Assembly: GCA_012839485.1 (NCBI GenBank)
Contig: DUNF01000048.1
Span: 1 to 6,839 of the forward strand
Direction: 5' to 3'
From: Acholeplasmataceae bacterium
Lineage (GTDB): Bacteria > Bacillota_I > Bacilli_A > ML615J-28 > CAG-698
Length of the DNA: 6,839 bases
A model generated the notes under the pieces. That model saw nothing but the letters and a program-made list of their open reading frames with translations, searched no databases and was not told the origin of the DNA. Below, piece after piece: positions 1 through 6,695 of the stretch. Position numbers and translations under genes: made by a program. Each line of letters begins with the position of its first letter. The stretch's first letter is position 1.

Positions 1-1
1 T

Positions 2-1261
2 GAAGTTATTTCTACATCAGGAAACAATAGACTTGGTGGAGATGATTTTGACCAAAGAATCGTTGATTGGGTTGTAGAAGAATTTAGAAAAGAAACTACA
101 GTAGATTTATCAAAAGATAAAATGGCAATGCAAAGAGTTAGAGAAGCAGCTGAAAAAGCTAAAATTGAATTAAGTGGAATTTTAAAAACAGATATTAGCT
201 TACCATTTATTACAATGGATAGTAATAATACTCCATTACACTTAAATTTATCAATTACAAGAGCTAAGTTTGATGACTTGACTAAAGATTTAGTTGAAGC
301 AACACTAGTTCCTGTAAGACGTGCTTTAAGTGATGCTAAGATGACTTCAAAAGATATTCAAGAAGTATTATTAGTTGGTGGATCTACAAGAATCCCTGCT
401 GTTCAAGAAACAGTTAAAAAGGAACTTGGAAAAGAACCTAACAAGAGTGTAAACCCAGATGAAGTTGTAGCTATGGGTGCTGCAATTCAAGGTGGGGTAT
501 TATCAGATCATGTAAAGGATGTTCTATTATTAGACGTTACTCCTTTATCACTTGGTATTGAAACTTTAGGGGGCGTATTTACTAAATTAATTGAAAGAAA
601 TACAACTATCCCAACATCTAAATCACAAGTGTTCTCTACAGCTGCAGATAATCAACCAGCAGTAGATATTCACGTTCTTCAAGGTGAACGTCCAATGGCT
701 GCAAATAACAAGACATTAGGCCGTTTCCAACTTGGAAATATTCCACTAGCACCTAGAGGAGTTCCTCAAATCGAAGTATCATTTGATATTGATGCTAATG
801 GTATAGTAAGCGTAAGTGCTAAAGATTTAGGTACTGGTAAGAGCCAATCAATTACAATCAAGAGCAGTGAAAGCTTATCAAAAGCTGACATTGACCGTAT
901 GATTAAAGAAGCACAAGAACATGAAGAAGAAGATAAGAAGCGTAAAGAAAAAGTAGACTTACACAATGAATGTGAAAATATAATTTTTGCAGCTGAAAAA
1001 TCAATTAAAGATTTAGGCGATGAAGTTAATGAATCTGAAAAGCAAGATGTAGAAGCAAAAATTAAAGATCTAAAAGATGCACTTAATGGTGATGATATTG
1101 ATTTAATTAATTCTAAAAAAGAAGAATTACTTAAAGCAAGCCAAAACATAGCAGTTAAAGCCTATGAAAAAGCTGCTAAAGAAAAGGAAGCAAAAGAGAA
1201 AAAAGACGAAACAGTAGAAGCTGATGACGTAGTAGATGCAGATTTTACTGAACATAAATAG
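2..1261 (+). CDS. dnaK: Molecular chaperone DnaK (Hsp70), 3' part; 5' end outside window
   Basis: Cytoplasmic ATP-driven chaperone that binds exposed hydrophobic segments and works with DnaJ and GrpE. The reading frame is open from base 2, giving 419 residues before a TAG stop. The ATG at 122 is internal, because conserved Hsp70 residues (LGGDDFD, fragment residues 11-17) lie upstream of it. Visible parts are the rest of the ATPase domain, including VGGSTRIP and NPDEVVAMGAA, the interdomain linker VLLLDV (174-179), the beta substrate-binding domain (LSLGIET, HVLQGER, PRGVPQIEVSFDID) and a charged helical lid ending in a Lys/Glu-rich tail with DVVDADF. Against the usual Gram-positive length of about 610 residues, roughly 190 N-terminal residues are missing. 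dnaJ follows after 18 bp with no terminator, so they are probably co-transcribed. Any CIRCE operator with hrcA and grpE would lie upstream, outside the window. Identification is certain. Confidence 0.98.
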   Translation, partial: EVISTSGNNRLGGDDFDQRIVDWVVEEFRKETTVDLSKDKMAMQRVREAAEKAKIELSGILKTDISLPFITMDSNNTPLHLNLSITRAKFDDLTKDLVEATLVPVRRALSDAKMTSKDIQEVLLVGGSTRIPAVQETVKKELGKEPNKSVNPDEVVAMGAAIQGGVLSDHVKDVLLLDVTPLSLGIETLGGVFTKLIERNTTIPTSKSQVFSTAADNQPAVDIHVLQGERPMAANNKTLGRFQLGNIPLAPRGVPQIEVSFDIDANGIVSVSAKDLGTGKSQSITIKSSESLSKADIDRMIKEAQEHEEEDKKRKEKVDLHNECENIIFAAEKSIKDLGDEVNESEKQDVEAKIKDLKDALNGDDIDLINSKKEELLKASQNIAVKAYEKAAKEKEAKEKKDETVEADDVVDADFTEHK

Positions 1262-1279
1262 TAAAAAACGAGGTAAGGT

Positions 1280-2395
1280 ATGGCTAAAAGAGATTATTAT
1301 GAAGTATTAGGAATCAAGAAAGATGCTAATCAAGATGAAATAAAAAAAGCCTATCGTGAGATGGCTAAAAAATATCATCCTGATGTAAGTAAAGACCCTA
1401 ATGCAACAGAAAAGTTCAAAGAAATACAAGAAGCATATGAAGTACTAAGTGATTCCCAAAAACGAGCTCAATATGATCAATTTGGCCATGCAGGTGCTAA
1501 TCAAGGTTTTGGTGGTGGGGGATATACATATAGTGGTGGTTTCCCTAGTTTTGATGATATTATTAATGAGATGTTTGGGGGTATCTTTGGTGGATCTAGG
1601 TCTAACAGAGGTTCAAGGGCAAGAGTTGGCTCAGATATTCGAAAGCAAATTTCGATTACTTTTGAAGAGGCAGCTTTTGGTACTGAGAAAAACATCTCGA
1701 TTACAAAACTAGATAACTGTAAGAAATGTAATGGCTTAGGGGCTGAAAGTAGTAAAGATATTAAAACTTGTCCTACTTGTAAAGGTAGTGGAAGGGTTGT
1801 TACAACACAAAGTAGTTTTTTTGGTACATTTCAAACAGAAACTACTTGTCCTACTTGTCAAGGAACAGGTAAAGTTATTACAAATAAATGTTCTGAGTGT
1901 AATGGTGCTGGAAGAGTTAGAACTACATCAACTATCAACGTTAAGATTCCAGCAGGAATTGATGATGGTCAAGGTTTAAGACTTTCTGGTTATGGTGAGG
2001 CTGGAACTAATGGTGGGGCTTATGGAGATTTATACATTTACGTAAGTGTTGGTAAACATGAAATCTTTACTCGCGATGGTTTAGATATCCTACTAGAAAT
2101 GCCACTTACATTTAGTCAAGCTGCTTTAGGTGGAGAAATTGAAGTCCCAACAATCTATGGTACTGGTACTTTAAAAATACCAGCTGGAACACAAGCAGGA
2201 ACTAAATTTAGAATTAGGGATAAAGGTATTAGAAGTGGTAGATCAAGCAAAATTGGCGATCAATGGGTTACAGTTAAACTAATTACACCTACTAAATTAA
2301 CAGCTGAACAAAAAGATTTATTTAAAAAACTTTCTAAAACTGATGAGTCTAATGATACTATTTTTGATAAAATAAGAAAATGGTTTAAAAAATAA
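1280..2395 (+). CDS. dnaJ: Chaperone protein DnaJ (Hsp40, type I)
   Basis: Co-chaperone that delivers substrates to DnaK and stimulates its ATPase. Complete at 371 residues, normal for the family. The order is: J domain (about 1-70) with the essential HPD at 33-35; Gly/Phe-rich linker (about 73-115); a client-binding region with four zinc motifs of the CxxCxGxG type starting at Cys147, Cys164, Cys190 and Cys204, all intact; then the second C-terminal barrel (about 225-340) and a short basic end (KIRKWFKK). All eight zinc cysteines and HPD are present, so it should be active. The ATG at 1280 is supported by the GAGG at 1270-1273, six bases upstream, and by the standard MAKRDYYEVLG start. It sits directly after dnaK and is followed by a terminator. 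In many Firmicutes prmA comes next; here it does not. Confidence 0.98.
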   Translation: MAKRDYYEVLGIKKDANQDEIKKAYREMAKKYHPDVSKDPNATEKFKEIQEAYEVLSDSQKRAQYDQFGHAGANQGFGGGGYTYSGGFPSFDDIINEMFGGIFGGSRSNRGSRARVGSDIRKQISITFEEAAFGTEKNISITKLDNCKKCNGLGAESSKDIKTCPTCKGSGRVVTTQSSFFGTFQTETTCPTCQGTGKVITNKCSECNGAGRVRTTSTINVKIPAGIDDGQGLRLSGYGEAGTNGGAYGDLYIYVSVGKHEIFTRDGLDILLEMPLTFSQAALGGEIEVPTIYGTGTLKIPAGTQAGTKFRIRDKGIRSGRSSKIGDQWVTVKLITPTKLTAEQKDLFKKLSKTDESNDTIFDKIRKWFKK

Positions 2396-2402
2396 TTAGA
2401 AT

Positions 2403-2429
2403 AATGCTTACCCAAAGGTAGGCATTTTT
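2403..2429 (+). terminator. Rho-independent terminator after dnaJ
   Basis: Bases 2403-2412 pair with 2417-2426 as a 10-bp stem (one G-T wobble at 2408/2421) around a CAAA loop, followed by a T run ending at 2429 and further T-rich bases. It lies 8 bp after the dnaJ stop and should end the dnaK-dnaJ transcript, separating the chaperone genes from rsmE. Confidence 0.88.
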
Positions 2430-2464
2430 CTTGTTAGTTATCGATAGTTTATTAAAGAAAAATA

Positions 2465-2473
2465 TGATATAAT
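2465..2473 (+). promoter_or_regulatory. Extended -10 promoter for rsmE-mtaB-cshB-nfo
   Basis: TGATATAAT is a perfect extended -10 (TG, one base, TATAAT at 2468-2473). The hexamer at the usual -35 distance (2445-2450, TAGTTT) matches TTGACA poorly, which an extended -10 can tolerate. It is the only clear promoter between the dnaJ terminator and rsmE. A start about seven bases after the -10 would fall near 2480, inside the ribosome site of rsmE. The overlapping TATGAT at 2463-2468 is a weaker alternative that would start a few bases earlier. Confidence 0.6.
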
Positions 2474-2478
2474 ATATT

Positions 2479-2485
2479 AAGGTGA
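2479..2485 (+). promoter_or_regulatory. Ribosome binding site of rsmE
   Basis: AAGGTGA ends three bases before the ATG at 2489, with six of seven bases matching AAGGAGG-type sites. It decides the rsmE start. The spacing is tight and the site overlaps the predicted transcription start. Confidence 0.65.
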
Positions 2486-2488
2486 TTT

Positions 2489-3211
2489 ATGCAAAGATAT
2501 TTTATAGACCAAGTTGTAAAGGCAAAAGAAATTAAAATTAAGGATTCTGATTACCACCATATTAAAAATGTAATGAGAATGGTTAAAGATGATTTAATTG
2601 AAATAGTTGATTTAGATGGTTTTATTTACTTAGGTAGAATTTTAGATTTTAATAATAAAGAAGTAACGATTGCGATTGAAGAAAAATTATTAGAAAATAA
2701 CGAGTTGAATATAGAAGTTACACTTGCTTTAGGATTAGTAAATCGCAATAAAACTGAAGAAGTTTTACGTAGAGCTGTAGAACTTGGTGCTAATAAATTT
2801 CTATCAGTTAAACTTAAAAGAAGTGTTATAAAGCATATTGATGATAAACTTGACCGAAAGGAAAAGATTGTAAAGGAAGCTTCAGAACAATCAAAAAGAT
2901 CAAAGCTAATGGCTATTGAAGAAACTAAAACTTTAAAAGAGTTAATTGAATATAGTAAAGATTATGATTTAAGAATTTGTTGCTATGAAGAAGCTGAAAA
3001 AAACACTAAAAGTTTAAAGGATTTATTAAAAGAAAAACATAAAAAAATCTTAGTCTTAACTGGTCCTGAAGGTGGATTTGAAGAATCTGAAATTGAAATC
3101 TTAAAAGCAAATGATTTTAAAATAGTTTCTTTAGGCAAAAGAATCTTAAGAGCTGAAACTGCACCACTTGCGATAATGGCAATTATAGCTTATGAAAGTG
3201 AGCAAAACTAA
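2489..3211 (+). CDS. rsmE: 16S rRNA (uracil(1498)-N(3))-methyltransferase RsmE
   Basis: SAM-dependent enzyme that methylates N3 of U1498 (E. coli numbering) in 16S rRNA, near the decoding centre, on the assembled small subunit. The 240-residue length is typical. An N-terminal PUA-like RNA-binding domain (about 1-70, starting MQRYFI with DYHHIKNVMRM) precedes a SPOUT methyltransferase domain. Knot signatures are GPEGGF at 192-197 and LGKRILRAETA at 215-225, the SAM-binding part of the trefoil knot. The family more often has LGxRILRTETA, so the Ala222 is a mild variation. It is the first gene after its own promoter and its TAA shares one base with the mtaB ATG. The neighbourhood dnaJ-(prmA)-rsmE-mtaB is conserved in Firmicutes, where rsmE was called yqeU. 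Confidence 0.95.
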   Translation: MQRYFIDQVVKAKEIKIKDSDYHHIKNVMRMVKDDLIEIVDLDGFIYLGRILDFNNKEVTIAIEEKLLENNELNIEVTLALGLVNRNKTEEVLRRAVELGANKFLSVKLKRSVIKHIDDKLDRKEKIVKEASEQSKRSKLMAIEETKTLKELIEYSKDYDLRICCYEEAEKNTKSLKDLLKEKHKKILVLTGPEGGFEESEIEILKANDFKIVSLGKRILRAETAPLAIMAIIAYESEQN

Positions 3212-4509
3212 TGAAAATTAACTATTATTCTTTAGGTTGCAAAGTAAACTTATATGAAACAGAAGCAGTTTTAAATGAGTTTATTGATAATGGTTTTAAA
3301 TTAGTAAGTTTTAAAGAAAAAGCTGACGTTACGATAATTAATACTTGTACAGTTACTAATACTGCAGACCAAAAAACAAGACAAATGATTAATAAAGCTT
3401 TAAGAAACAAACCAAAAGTATTGGCGATTATGGGATGTTTTTCTGCTTTGGACTATATGGAAATTATTGATGATAATGTTACTCAAGTTATTATAGGTAC
3501 AAGTGAGAGAAGCAAATTATACGATTATGTAATTAAAGCTTTAGAAGATAAAAAAAGTTTTATTAATATTAAAAAACCTTTAGAAATTGATGTTTATGAA
3601 GAGTTAAAGTTAAGTCGTTTTGTAGATAAGACGAGAGGATTTGTGAAGATTCAAGATGGTTGTAATAATTTTTGTAGCTATTGTAGGATACCATATGCAA
3701 GGGGCAAGTCTAGAAGTAGAGCTAAAGATAATGTAATCTCTGAAATTCAAGATTTAACTAATAATGGTGTTTATGAAATAGTTTTAACTGGTATTAATAC
3801 TGGTAATTATGGTAAAGATTTAGATAATTATAGTTTTTCTAATCTTTTAGAAGAAATAGTTTTAAAAGTAAAAGGTTTAGGAAGATTACGAATCTCTTCA
3901 ATTGAGGTTACTGAAATTACAGATGAGTTATTAACTGTAATTAGTAAATATCCAAAACATTTTTGTAATCATCTTCATATTCCACTTCAATCAGGAAGTG
4001 ATTTAGTTTTAAAAGAAATGAATAGAAAATATGATACTAATTATTACTATGAAAAGATTATGAAAATTAGAAAATATTTTCCTCTAATTAACATTACTAC
4101 TGATTTAATGGTAGGATTTTATAATGAAATAGATGAAGAATTTGAAAAAGTAAAAGAGTTTATTAAGAAAGTAGAGTTTGGTGAAATCCATGTTTTCCCT
4201 TATTCAAGGAGAAAAGGAACTATAGCTTATGATGCTAAAAAAGATCTAAAAGGTGATCTTAAGAAAGCTAGAGTTCAAGATGTATTAAAAATAAATAATG
4301 AATTAGCCTTAAAGTATCAAGAAAAATATTTGAATCAAGTTTTAGAAATAGTTATTGAGAAAAATGAAAAAGGTATTTGTTTTGGTCATACAAGTAATTA
4401 CTTAAAAGTAGAGTTTAAAGATAAAAACGGTAAAGTTGGCTCACTTGTAAAGGTAAGACTTAGAGAGTTAGGCTATCCAATAGCGAAAGGAGAAGTAATT
4501 GAAGTTTAA
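3211..4509 (+). CDS. mtaB: tRNA (N6-threonylcarbamoyladenosine(37)-C2)-methylthiotransferase MtaB
   Basis: Radical-SAM enzyme that adds a methylthio group to t6A37 of tRNAs reading ANN codons, giving ms2t6A. The 432 residues hold three modules: an N-terminal UPF0004 domain whose auxiliary iron-sulfur cluster ligands are Cys10 (SLGCKVN), Cys46 (NTCTVTN) and Cys76 (MGCFS); a radical-SAM core with CxxxCxxC at Cys151, Cys155 and Cys158 (GCNNFCSYC), plus LTGINTG, HLHIPLQSGS and HVFPYSRRKGT; and a C-terminal TRAM RNA-binding domain (about 370-432). All six cluster cysteines are present. SLGCKVN with NTCTVTNTADQKTRQ marks MtaB rather than MiaB. The start overlaps the rsmE stop (TAATG) and has only a weak upstream GAAAGTGAG, so translation probably depends on ribosomes finishing rsmE. 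The 3' end overlaps the helicase start. Confidence 0.95.
   Translation: MKINYYSLGCKVNLYETEAVLNEFIDNGFKLVSFKEKADVTIINTCTVTNTADQKTRQMINKALRNKPKVLAIMGCFSALDYMEIIDDNVTQVIIGTSERSKLYDYVIKALEDKKSFINIKKPLEIDVYEELKLSRFVDKTRGFVKIQDGCNNFCSYCRIPYARGKSRSRAKDNVISEIQDLTNNGVYEIVLTGINTGNYGKDLDNYSFSNLLEEIVLKVKGLGRLRISSIEVTEITDELLTVISKYPKHFCNHLHIPLQSGSDLVLKEMNRKYDTNYYYEKIMKIRKYFPLINITTDLMVGFYNEIDEEFEKVKEFIKKVEFGEIHVFPYSRRKGTIAYDAKKDLKGDLKKARVQDVLKINNELALKYQEKYLNQVLEIVIEKNEKGICFGHTSNYLKVEFKDKNGKVGSLVKVRLRELGYPIAKGEVIEV
4486..4493 (+). promoter_or_regulatory. Strong ribosome binding site inside mtaB, fixing the helicase TTG start
   Basis: AAAGGAGA lies within the last codons of mtaB and ends five bases before the TTG at 4499. 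There is no ATG near the start of the helicase frame, and the residues right after this TTG lead into the Q motif, so this site is what identifies TTG as the start. Confidence 0.85.
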
Positions 4510-5821
4510 GAGTTTGAAAATTAAAAATTATATTCAAGATGCTTTAGTTGATCTAAATTTTCAAGATTTAACGCCAATTCAAGAAGAAGTTATTCCTAAA
4601 GCTTTAGAGGGACAATCAATTGTTGGGAAGAGTCCTACTGGGACTGGTAAGACACATTGTTTTTTAATTCCTATAGCTAATGAAGTAAAACCAAATTTAA
4701 AGGAAGTTCAAGTTGTAATTATTGTTCCAACACGAGAACTAGGTCAACAAATTTATGATGAGTTAAAAAAGATAACTAGATATTCGCCAGAATATATTGA
4801 TTTAAGACTATATGTAGGTGGTGGTAGAAGAGATGAAGAGATTAAAAGATTAGAACTATCACAACCACAAGTAGTTATTGGGACTATTGGAAAAATAGAA
4901 GACTTAGCATTTAATGAGAATCTATTAAAGATTTATACTGCTAATGTATTGGTAATTGATGAAGCAGATATGGTTTTTACACCTGAAGACATGACAAGAA
5001 TTGATCAAATTTTTGGTCAGTTTAAAGAAAACATTCAGTCTTTAGTCTTTTCAGCTACAATAACTGATGAGTTAAGTAGGTTTATTGATAAGTATTTAAA
5101 TAAATCAGTAAATGTTGATTTAAGTGGCAAGAAAATAAGTAAAGATTCAATTAAGCATGTTTTTATTAAAACTAAAAATAAAGATAAAAATAATCAATTA
5201 TTAGAATTGTTTAAAATTATGAATCCATATTTAGTTTTACTTTTTGCTAATACTTTAGAAGAAGTTGATAATTTAAGTAACTTTTTAGGTACTAATGGTT
5301 ATCCTAATGTGAAGTTAGATAGTTCTTTAAAACCAAGAGAAAGAAGAAATGTTCTTGCAAGAATTAAAAAAGGTGAATATCAATATGTTGTTGCAAGTGA
5401 TTTAGCAGCTCGTGGTATGGATATTACGGGGGTTAGTTTAGTTGTAAATTATTCGCTACCTACTGATATTAAATATTATATTCACCGAAGCGGTAGAACA
5501 GCTAGGTTTAAAGATACAGGTAAAGTAATTTCTTTACTTGATTTTGATGATGAAAAGTATTTAGCTAGATTACATGGTCGTGGTTTAGATATTTATTTTG
5601 GGGAAATTGTAGAGGGGATGTTTAAGGAAACTAAATATCAAGAAAGAAAGAAAAATAAATATGATGAAGAAATTGAAGTTCTTCATGTAAAGTATCCACT
5701 GCCGCCAAAAGTTAAACCAAATTATCGTAAGCGTAGAAAAGAAAAAATTGCAAAAGAAACAAGACAGATCAAAAGAAAAAGAGTAGAAGATATTTATAAG
5801 AGGAAGGCTAAAAATGATTAA
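4499..5821 (+). CDS. cshB: DEAD-box ATP-dependent RNA helicase, CshB-like
   Basis: Cytoplasmic ATP-dependent RNA helicase; the CshB type acts in ribosome assembly, RNA turnover and cold adaptation. The 440 residues hold two RecA-like domains: Q motif (Phe21, Gln28), motif I SPTGTGKT (45-52), Ia PTRELGQQ, a GG motif, DEAD (154-157), SAT (185-187), motif V ASDLAARGMDI (from 299) and VI HRSGRTAR (329-336). After about 395 comes a very basic tail (KVKPNYRKRRKEK onward), likely for RNA binding. Oddities are the motif TPGR, which reads TIGK at 129-132, and motif I, which starts SP instead of the commoner AQ/SQ. The ATP-handling residues are intact. The start is a TTG with a strong ribosome site and overlaps mtaB by 11 bp; the end overlaps nfo by 8 bp. 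The subfamily call rests on the basic tail, HRxGRTAR and the cshB-nfo pairing known in Bacillus; another DEAD-box paralogue is possible. Confidence 0.88.
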   Translation: MKFKSLKIKNYIQDALVDLNFQDLTPIQEEVIPKALEGQSIVGKSPTGTGKTHCFLIPIANEVKPNLKEVQVVIIVPTRELGQQIYDELKKITRYSPEYIDLRLYVGGGRRDEEIKRLELSQPQVVIGTIGKIEDLAFNENLLKIYTANVLVIDEADMVFTPEDMTRIDQIFGQFKENIQSLVFSATITDELSRFIDKYLNKSVNVDLSGKKISKDSIKHVFIKTKNKDKNNQLLELFKIMNPYLVLLFANTLEEVDNLSNFLGTNGYPNVKLDSSLKPRERRNVLARIKKGEYQYVVASDLAARGMDITGVSLVVNYSLPTDIKYYIHRSGRTARFKDTGKVISLLDFDDEKYLARLHGRGLDIYFGEIVEGMFKETKYQERKKNKYDEEIEVLHVKYPLPPKVKPNYRKRRKEKIAKETRQIKRKRVEDIYKRKAKND

Positions 5822-6683
5822 GATAGGATCTCACGTAAGTAATAAAGGCGATGAGATGTTAGTAGGATCAGTTTTAGAAGCTGTAAGCTATGATGCTAAT
5901 TGTTTTATGGTTTATTTAGGAGCACCTCAAAACTCATATCGTAAAGATTTTGATAGTTTTAGAAATAAAGAATTTCATAAGTTATTAAAAGAGCATAAAA
6001 TAAATATTGATGATTTAATCGTTCATGCGCCTTATATTATTAATATGGCTAATCCTGATTTAGAAAAAAGAGAGTTTGCTATTGATTTTCTAACAAGAGA
6101 ACTTTTATTAATGGAAAACTTAGGATTTACAAAAATGGTAGTTCATCCTGGAAATTCCTTAGGTGATGATAATGCAATAAATTATTTAAAAGAATCATTA
6201 ATTAAGATACTAGATAACACTAAAAATACAAATACGATGATTTTACTGGAAACAATGGCGGGAAAAGGAACAGAAATCGGGAGAAATTTCGAGGAACTTG
6301 CTTTTCTTTTAGAAGGATTGCCAGAAGAAAGAGTTAATGTTTGTTTTGATACTTGCCATACTTTTGATTCAGGTTATGATACTTTTAATGATTATGAGGG
6401 TGTATTAGAAAAATTTGATGAAATTATTGGTTTAGAACGTATTAAAGCTATTCACTTAAATGATTCAAAAAATCCTCTTGGATCACAAAAAGACCGACAT
6501 GAAAATATCGGCTATGGTTACATTGGTTTTGAAACATTATTGAAATTTGTTTATGATTCAAGGTTTAAAGATATACCAAAGGTTTTAGAAACACCTTATA
6601 TTGATGGTAAAGCGCCTTATAAGGAAGAAATAGAAATGATTAAAATGAAAAAGTTTAATCCTAAATTAAAAGGAGAGTCTTAA
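5814..6683 (+). CDS. nfo: Endonuclease IV (AP endonuclease, deoxyribonuclease IV)
   Basis: Zinc-dependent repair enzyme that cuts the DNA backbone 5' of abasic sites and removes 3' blocking groups in base-excision repair. The 289 residues form one TIM barrel, close to the usual 280-300. All nine metal ligands expected from E. coli Nfo can be placed: His71 (VHAPY), His111 (VHPG), Glu146 (LLETMAG), Asp179 and His182 (CFDTCH), His214 (IHLNDS), Asp227 and His229 (KDRHENIG) and Glu259 (LETP). GSHVS near the start is also typical. The ATG overlaps the helicase end by 8 bp, with AGGAAGG at 5801-5807 upstream. The last four codons (K-G-E-S) and the stop lie inside the terminator hairpin, and the stop overlaps that of convergent ispG. 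Confidence 0.97.
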   Translation: MIKIGSHVSNKGDEMLVGSVLEAVSYDANCFMVYLGAPQNSYRKDFDSFRNKEFHKLLKEHKINIDDLIVHAPYIINMANPDLEKREFAIDFLTRELLLMENLGFTKMVVHPGNSLGDDNAINYLKESLIKILDNTKNTNTMILLETMAGKGTEIGRNFEELAFLLEGLPEERVNVCFDTCHTFDSGYDTFNDYEGVLEKFDEIIGLERIKAIHLNDSKNPLGSQKDRHENIGYGYIGFETLLKFVYDSRFKDIPKVLETPYIDGKAPYKEEIEMIKMKKFNPKLKGES

Positions 6684-6695
6684 AACTCTCCTTTT
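6668..6695. terminator. Two-way terminator shared by nfo (+) and ispG (-)
   Basis: A perfect 11-bp inverted repeat, 6668-6678 with 6685-6695, surrounds a six-base CTTAAA loop. Reading +, the stem ends in TTTT and then T-rich sequence (ATCATTTTATTTATTT); reading -, it ends in TTTT followed by AATTTA. It can therefore stop transcripts arriving from either side, with the + direction having the richer T tail. It overlaps the last codons of both genes. Confidence 0.85.

Noticed and set aside
122..124. ATG at 122 as the start of a short DnaK-like protein
   Set aside because: The frame is open to base 2 and encodes conserved Hsp70 sequence upstream, so the gene is simply cut by the window edge.
766..1149. 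Open frame on the minus strand inside dnaK
   Set aside because: It lies wholly opposite well-conserved dnaK codons; its Ser/Leu-rich translation is what antisense of Lys/Glu-rich coding gives.
1449..1979. Small open frames within dnaJ on both strands (1449-1712, 1788-1979, minus 1501-1695)
   Set aside because: All are out-of-frame readings of the Gly-rich and zinc-finger parts of an intact dnaJ, with no family resemblance.
2439..2446. TATCGATA palindrome just upstream of the rsmE promoter, as a possible operator
   Set aside because: An 8-bp palindrome is easily found by chance in AT-rich DNA, and it cannot be matched to a known repressor site.
3225..3410. 61-residue minus-strand frame opposite the start of mtaB
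   Set aside because: It mirrors the conserved N-terminal MtaB domain and resembles no protein family I recognise.
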